64,000 nucleotides of DNA from Cavia porcellus (lineage: Eukaryota > Chordata > Mammalia > Rodentia > Caviidae), in NCBI RefSeq assembly GCF_034190915.1, contig NW_026947485.1:51629019-51693018 (forward strand), given 5' to 3'. Positions 57,561 to 64,000 of the stretch are shown here, one piece after another (within the stretch, counting starts at the first letter, position 1; every line of letters starts with the position of its first letter). Under the pieces are notes generated by a model. It did no database searches, was not told the origin of the DNA, and saw only the letters and a list, made by a program, of their open reading frames with translations. The position numbers and the translations under genes were made by a program.

Positions 57561-59451
57561 AGGCATATTTCATTCCTTCCTAAAACAACTAAGCTTCTGT
57601 CTATTTCAACTGATACTTATAAAATGTCCTGTGACAATTAACGTCCTAAATATGATCTAGTAGTGCTACTGAATTTTAGGCCGAATACTACTATATTAAA
57701 AATATTTGCATATGGCATTTCCCCTATACTGAAAATTTATGAATTTTAATAATCTTGCTTAGATTTTATAGCCCACCATTATAATTATTCACACTCTTAC
57801 AATATTATTTAAAAGGCATTAAAATTATATAAAACACTTAAGAGCAGAATTATACCTTAATTTTCCAATTTCTTTTTACGTGCTTATTATTGAACTTACC
57901 ATAATAAATAAATGAATAGTTAATTGTTGAGGATGGTGATTGTACTTAGCTGTGTATATGTGGATGAATGTTTACTGACAACTCATGATTTGTTAAAAAA
58001 TAACTATGGGGTAAAAATCATTTTGGCGTAGCACAGTAGCTATTAAATAATTGTTTTAAGAAAAATCAATAATAACAACAAAATGCCTACTATGAATTTG
58101 TAAGGAATTAATAGTGAATGATGATAATATCTGGGTTTCAGATCAGTAAAGTATACCTAGTATCATGTAACAAAATAATTTTATACATTAAAAATGTATA
58201 AAATAGAAAAAAAACTGTTAATATTATTTTAGAGCATTTTCCAAATTGAATAATTTGAGCAATCTTTCTTCACTATCATTTTCTTTTTATGGCCAGCAGA
58301 TTATTATCATGTGATTTTTAGAATTGTTTTTCAATTGAACACAATCTTATTGCTAGACATAGAATTTAACAAGAGGCATTATCTTTCTCAAAGAGTTTCA
58401 CAGTTGGTACAGAATATTATTCTTATTCATTTGAGATAATTTTAAGAAATATATTAAAAAGTAACATGACTGAGAGTAAACGAGAGAATGAACGAGTAAA
58501 GGGAGAATAAATAAGTATATGGCCAAACTTAGATTTAGAAATGAGATTAATACATTAACCACATTCAGCGAATTCCTAAATTCTTGTAGTAATGAACTAA
58601 AATAAAATATATAAGTATGTATAACAATAATAAAAAGTACCAAGTAGAACTGTGGCTTTAACTTCATCATATTCTTTGAAGAAATGGCACCTGAGATCAC
58701 TTTTGAAGGAACACAAGGAGGAATACACACTCTGGAGTACTGATGTGGATAATCGCACATGTAAACATGAAGTACCATGGTAAAGAGCAGAACAGTGTAT
58801 TTCAGAAACCAAATCCTGAATCAGAAAGTGGCAGAAAGGACACATAGATTGAGATTAAGTGCAGAAGCTGACAATGCACAAATATTTTGTATTAATAAAG
58901 TACACACCTATACAGGAAAACTTCAAGGTCCCATATTTAAGGTGATGGCTCATTTGAATGATCATTTGGACAAGATGTTACAAATTACTTACTGTGATAG
59001 TCTAGTTTTTATTAGAATAATTAAAATGTATAAAGAGTAAAAGGAATTGTGAACCTCTGTGTAATCACCTTCTGTATTTTTTAGGACAATATTGTTTCAT
59101 CCATATTTTGATCTGTCACTTTTTATTCTACCCCAGTATATACACTGGGAAACTGTGAGGCAAATTCTAGATATTATGTTCATCAGGAGAAAGTTCAGTG
59201 TGTATCTTACTGAGGATTTATAAAAATTGTAATGAATCACACATATAAAATTATAACAATGACTCAAAAATTTTCAATTATTCATCTAAAAATTTTTAAG
59301 GACAATGTATTAAGGACAATTTTTACTATGGTTTTATGTGCATATTTTGTATCATAGTGCATTTTTTGGATGAAATAATTTTAAAACACTAGTAATTATT
59401 AAGGTAATAGTAACTTCTAATGAAAGTCTTGTAAGATTTAAATTCTAGAAC
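57561..59451. other. Unique AT-rich DNA
   Basis: No gene recognised. Frames at 58398-58778 (minus) and 58777-59040 (plus) are low-complexity or chance. Confidence 0.35.
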
Positions 59452-59533
59452 ACAGGCCAGGGATATGGTTCAGTGGCACAGTGCCTGCTTGGCAAACCCA
59501 AGGTCCTGAATTTGATTGCTGGTACCAAAATAA
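59452..59533 (+). repeat. ID-like SINE, sense
   Basis: 'gccagggatatggttcagtg' through 'gcaaacccaaggtcctga' to 'gctggtaccaaaataaataa': a tRNA-derived ID body with a short AAATAAAT tail. Confidence 0.8.
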
Positions 59534-60179
59534 ATAAATTCATTCTGAAGCACAAGATTCAGTTCTTTCCACTAGGCTGAGATGAGTTTTACAAAATGAT
59601 TACCATTTATACTTTTGTAAAAGGTGACAAAGTGGAAGAAGATAGTACAAATTACATTTCAAACATTAAATGTTTCACTGCTTAACAGACAGCTGGGAAG
59701 TGTTTGGATATCAACTAGGAAAATAGTTTGGGTAGCAACAGACCACAACAAATGGATAAAATACTAAGACCAGTAAATGTGAGGGAAGCAAAGGAAAACA
59801 TAAACCAGACAAAAATACATTTCCAGGCCCAAATTTTTAAGTATTCTGTATTTTGTCATTTGTTAAACCATAAATAGGCAGACTCAGAGCTGTAGTTCAA
59901 CGTGCTTTTGTTTCTAACATAAATAAAGTGTGGTGCATTGCTCTGCAAATCAACCTGGACGGGCTCTGTGTTACACATGATATATCCATGTATAAAAGAA
60001 ATGTCAGAGACTAATTAGAAAGTTACAGAGGAGCACAAATACATGCTGCAAACCTCACACTAAGACACCAAAAATGATTCAAACTATAAAGAACAGGCTA
60101 ATTCTTTACATGTAACAATTCCACATGATTAAATTAATTTCTACAGCGATACTTTGGAATTGTATTTACTATTCCTAAT
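59534..60179. other. Unique AT-rich DNA
   Basis: No gene or repeat recognised. Confidence 0.35.
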
Positions 60180-60740
60180 ACTAACATCCCAATTTATAGA
60201 CAATTCTGTTTGTGTTTCAGTGGTTCTGTCAGTGATTCCATAACTTACAGTGAAAGCGCTCATTAACTCGTAGTAGATTTTTAAAATGGAAATAAATTGT
60301 ACATGCAATAAAATAACAATGGTTATTTACAAAGGAAATTTTAATACTGTAATTGTATCACTCATTTTAAAGGTAGACTTTTCAACTCACACTGAAGAGG
60401 ATTATTTAGGAATTGAAAGTGACCAACCTTGTTTTTGAAATCATTCTTTAAATCATGTGTCCAAAGTTCTTTTCAAAGATAGAATAAAAGGAAAACTAAG
60501 TTTATTATTAACTCTCAAAATGTGCAAGTTCTTTGCTCCTACCAACTGTCCAATTTTACTCTAGATTGGCCGGCAACACTATAAACAATTGTTCCCAAAT
60601 TCAGAAGCCTGCAGAGGTCAGTATAGCAACAGCAACAAGACCTCAGATAGACAAATCGATCAATACTGCAGATGGGCCGTTAGAGCCCATGCTTATTGCT
60701 TATATACACCAACATCGTGGGCATTAGAGTGTAATGTGCA
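60180..60740. promoter_or_regulatory. Candidate conserved non-coding block with SOX and CUT-like motifs
   Basis: Repeat-free. It contains a palindromic SOX-type 'aaacaattgttcc' at 60582 and an ATCGAT-containing 'gacaaatcgatcaatac' at 60649, which resembles ONECUT/CUX sites. CpGs are retained at 'ggccggcaac', 'gggccgttag' and 'catcgtggg'. A 64-codon frame at 60533-60727 lacks an ATG and splice context. Confidence 0.33.
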
Positions 60741-61069
60741 TTTATCTAAATAGAACACTTGTATAATTTGTCTTTATAAAATTTACATTTAAAGATAATC
60801 AACATTTGAGAAACCATTCTGCTTTTAAAAGGAAGGCAAAAAAAGAAATGCAATTGAAGGTAAAAGAAATGACCTTTTTATATAGAAGCAAATGCATTCT
60901 ATATAAACAGTTTGAAAAATGTTTGGAACTTTTATATAAGAGGTTACATTTCTTGTATCTGATTCACCAACTCCTAAGACCTGTCAACAAATGTTTTCAT
61001 TGTTTTGTTCTTTGTAAAAGTGAAGAATCAACAGGTTTTAAAAACTGCATTCTGTTATTTATCCAGAAT

Positions 61070-61430
61070 CTGCCTTGTGTGTGTGACCTACTGGTGACCT
61101 TTATCGTGACACTGAAGTACTACGCTCTGCAGGGGTGAAAGGCGATTGATTTAGCTTCGATAGTGCCCCTGCTGCAGACATGTGTAAAACACACACTCTA
61201 AATATATACTAGAGGTTTATTTTGGCGCCAGTTAAGCCGACACCATCAAACTCATGCTGTTTAGAAGTTGCAAACGTGGTCTCACTATCAGTTCTCTGAG
61301 GCAGTCCCTAAAGAAAAACCACCTAAAGCCAACACTGGGCTTTTGCTGAGACAACACTTAAATTCCTCACACTTATATATACTGCCACTTACATCACAGT
61401 TTTCTGTCGTGCTTCAGTACCACTATGGAT
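61070..61430. promoter_or_regulatory. Candidate conserved non-coding block
   Basis: GC-richer island with several CpGs ('aggcgattgatttagcttcg', 'ttggcgccagttaagccgac') and nuclear-receptor-like half sites ('tgacctactggtgacct' at 61083). Repeat-free and non-coding in appearance. Confidence 0.33.
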
Positions 61431-62540
61431 GAAAACCTGAAAGATTTTTTTCAAGAGTGAGAGACAGGTAAGAAATTAGACTTATTAAATAGATAATTAT
61501 TTAAAGATTACCTACATACTTACTCTTTTAAAAATCAGTTTTCCCCAAATATGCATTGATGAGCATATATGTAAAATAAGTCAAGAGAAAACACGTACAA
61601 GTAACAACTTTTTACTGTCTGCTAAAAGGGAATGTTTAGTTTTTCTTTAATATGTGCTAAAACTTTGTGAGGAATTTAAAACTCTAAACAATGTCTCTGC
61701 TTCCCTAAAGTTTACCACACTTCCTAATCCATATTAGTAGGATACATTGAAAGATTAAGAACTAGACAAAACTAAGTAACTCTAATAGACACAAATAAAA
61801 TTAATAATGCTATTTAATATGTGGCTATCATACTGTAATATATGGAATTGTTATAAAGATTTCTGCTAGGTCATAGAAAAACCAGGAAAAAAGCTCTCAA
61901 AGTACAGAAAATATTGAAAATTATTGTATTAATTAGAAATTAAAGGCAGCTATGAGGTTTTATATATTTCTTATTCTTTTAAACATGTAACAAATACTAA
62001 CTACTAAGATCATGGAGAATTTCAAATCTGAAATTAAAGGTCATTTGAGGATCTCTATGAAATAAAATGTATCTATTCAACTAAAACTACAGTAAAAATG
62101 GAAATTTAGAGATGTTAGTACTTAAATTTAAAAATGAGGAAAAAAATAGCTCAAATAACTGGAGTTTTAAAAAGCATAGCAGACAATTTAAAATAACAGC
62201 AAAATTAACAAATAACCGTAAAAACATTGTTACAAAACCAAACTATGGAAATCCAAGGTATAGTAGTCATCCTTTAATCACCAGAAATAGTTTCCAAGAG
62301 CAACGGCAGATATTTGAAATTTTAAGTAATAACAGATTTACTATACTGTTTTTTTCTGTACATGTATATGTATGATAAAGTTTACACATTAAACATAATA
62401 AGAAATTAACGATAAATTAGGAAAATTAAAAGACTGTGTAATACATTATGTGAAAATGCTGTCCCTCAAAGTCTTAGTATTGTAGAGTGCAGCAACCCCA
62501 GCATATAATTTTTTCTTTTCCTTATTAAGTACAAGACATT
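61431..62540. other. Unique AT-rich DNA
   Basis: No gene or repeat recognised. Confidence 0.35.
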
Positions 62541-62544
62541 CACT

Positions 62545-62941
62545 TTTTTTTTTTTTTTTTTTTTTGATTAAAACGAAACACATTGCAGCTTCTCTTTGGG
62601 ATATCTGAATTGACAGTATCACTATTCTTGCCCTTTGGAGCCGTTAAGTAAAATAAAGGTTGCTTGAATGCCAGTGCTGCAGCACTTTGACAATCAATCT
62701 GCTAAGTGAGATGACTGCTAAGTGACTAATGGGCAAGTAGCAATATCCAGGGTGGAAATGTGGGTAAAGGGATGGCTGGTGTCCTAGGTCATATGGGAAG
62801 GGAGTTTTCACCCCACTACACAGAATTTAAAAGCTACAAACTGCTTATTTCTGAATTTTCTTTTCAGTATTTTTGGAATATGATGGACTGCAGGTAACTT
62901 GAACTATGGAAAATGAAATTATGGATAAGTGTGGGCTACTG
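62545..62941 (-). mobile_element. Tigger-type (TcMar) DNA transposon 5' fragment, antisense
   Basis: Read on the minus strand, the element starts at the right with a 'CAGTAGCCCACACTTAT' terminus. It runs through the familiar leader ('agtcacttagcagtcatct' region) and reaches the first codons of a Tigger transposase, where about 18 residues still read (APKGKNSD then NSDIPKRS). The initiator codon is mutated to ACG. The copy is cut off at a poly(T) run at 62545-62565. It is an inactive relic. Confidence 0.68.
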
Positions 62942-63704
62942 TGTAGCTTCTCTGGTAAGCATACCAAGGATGTAACTTCTCAATATAACAAATGACTTAG
63001 TGCCAAAATTACTCTGGAGAAGTGATCTAGGATTATCCACATGGCTCTCTGTAATCCAAATAAGAGGTAGTGAAGATCAAGATGGAAAGAAAATATAAAA
63101 TCTGAAGTAGACTTCAAAGAAGACAGGTAAAATTTCACTTCTTGATTTAAAGATCCCGAGTCAGCAAAGAGAATAACCTTCTGCTTTGGGAAATGTGAGG
63201 AGCTGGTTCTCCCTTCGGGCTTCAAAAGGGAGGCATGTGGGCACATTTTAGAGTTCTGATATAATTGCATGCATATGGTAAGTTTTATATCAAGTGTAAT
63301 AAATTAATAGATTATATAATTTATAATATATTGTTGCTACCTACATAGTATAATTTTTATATAGTAAAACTGTGTTGCTTTAAACTACTAAATTTCTGAT
63401 ATTTTGTTATATTGTCAATATGAAACTAATAGAGTTAGCAAAAGGAAGGAAAATGATAAGAATATAAAACAAGGCTAAAAAAGAAACAAAATATAAGACT
63501 GTGTTTAAAATTAATAGATCAATGAATACAACTCAATGATAGTAATTTTAAAACTCTTAAACAAAAATTTCCTAAAAGTATTTAAAAATCTGGTTGATAA
63601 CAGATACAAAAATACTTCTACATCTAGACATAGACATTATAAAATCATTACAGAAAATTTCAAAATTAAAAAAAATTAATAGAAATCACTCTGCCATATA
63701 TTAA
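62942..63704. other. Unique AT-rich DNA
   Basis: A minus-strand 96-codon frame at 62980-63270 has no recognised domain. No repeats recognised. Confidence 0.35.
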
Positions 63705-63865
63705 CACTTTTAGTCTTATAACAGTATCATGTAGAAAGTGACCTTATTTATCTCCACTTTATAGATGAAGAAACAGAAGTTAAGAATTAGGTTCAAAATT
63801 ACATGGCTCAAAGCAAGTATCAAAATACAGGGTGATTGGTTTCAGTGCTTATACTCAACAATTTT
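63705..63865 (-). repeat. MIR SINE, antisense
   Basis: 'actttatagatgaagaaaca' and 'aggttcaaaattacatggct' are the reverse-strand MIR core. Confidence 0.75.
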
Positions 63866-64000
63866 TATTCCAGAAATTCAAGGATGAAGATTCATGATCT
63901 ATTTCAGAAGGTCATTGAGTTAAACAATAATTCAAAAATGAGACACCTTCATCTTGTAATATTTTGAGTATGTAAGCGAAACGCAGTATCCTTGTTTAAC

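Noticed and set aside
58398..58778. Minus-strand open frame of 126 codons, Leu/Ile/Phe-rich
   Set aside because: Hydrophobic composition follows from AT-rich DNA. No splice signals, and the first codons have no supporting context.
1..64000. CRISPR array, operon, prophage or other prokaryotic-type system
   Set aside because: No regularly spaced direct repeats with unique spacers and no dense coding. The repeat content is that of a mammalian nuclear genome.

Overview
This window looks like AT-rich, repeat-dense mammalian nuclear DNA from a rodent. It has B1-type (7SL-derived) SINEs, ID-type tRNA-derived SINEs and B1+ID composites, which are rodent hallmarks. These sit over older mammalian repeats (MIR, L2, CR1/L3, MER5, Tigger, MaLR). 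I see no prokaryotic genes, operons, CRISPR arrays or tRNA/rRNA genes. The ID-like copies with long A/T tails hint at a non-murid rodent (possibly squirrel-, beaver- or kangaroo-rat-like), but I cannot fix the species. Almost every short open frame here is a chance frame or lies inside a repeat.

Layout. 1-9 kb: AT-rich intergenic or intronic DNA with a GC-richer, homeodomain/SOX-motif-rich block (1850-2480), a CR1/L3-like relic, a long (TC)n, MER5 and MIR relics and an antisense L1 relic. 9.0-12.2 kb: an apparently full-length 3.15 kb L1-lineage element with 5'UTR, broken ORF1 and 3'UTR but no ORF2 (HAL1-like), bounded by an imperfect 14-bp target-site duplication. 13.2-14.8 kb: a split MaLR LTR, a B1+ID SINE and a possible solo retroviral LTR. 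17.3-17.5 kb: the only convincing candidate for a host protein-coding exon, minus strand, about 200 bp with a strong splice donor and an acceptor. 20-22 kb: B1 copies and a MER5 relic. 22.0-25.5 kb: a decayed class III (ERV-L-like) endogenous retrovirus pol (RT, RNase H, integrase, dUTPase) and probable 3' LTR. 26-31.7 kb: further LTR fragments and a two-LTR MaLR element. 32-34 kb: a perfect 129-bp tandem duplication and a pair of related MIR/L2 relics.

34-64 kb: mostly unique AT-rich sequence. It contains several blocks with the texture of conserved non-coding regulatory elements (34.3-36.7, 42.6-44.3, 48.1-48.4, 53.7-53.9, 57.2-57.6 and 60.2-61.4 kb), stacked young ID SINEs at 48.8-49.3 kb, a long ancient repeat at 39.6-40.5 kb, and a Tigger DNA-transposon end at 62.6-62.9 kb.

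The simplest reading is a gene desert or very long intron, perhaps of a minus-strand gene contributing the 17.3 kb exon, with scattered candidate enhancers. I found no evidence of a new multi-gene system. The most checkable points are the orphan exon, the ORF2-less L1 relative, the fresh 129-bp duplication and the candidate regulatory blocks.
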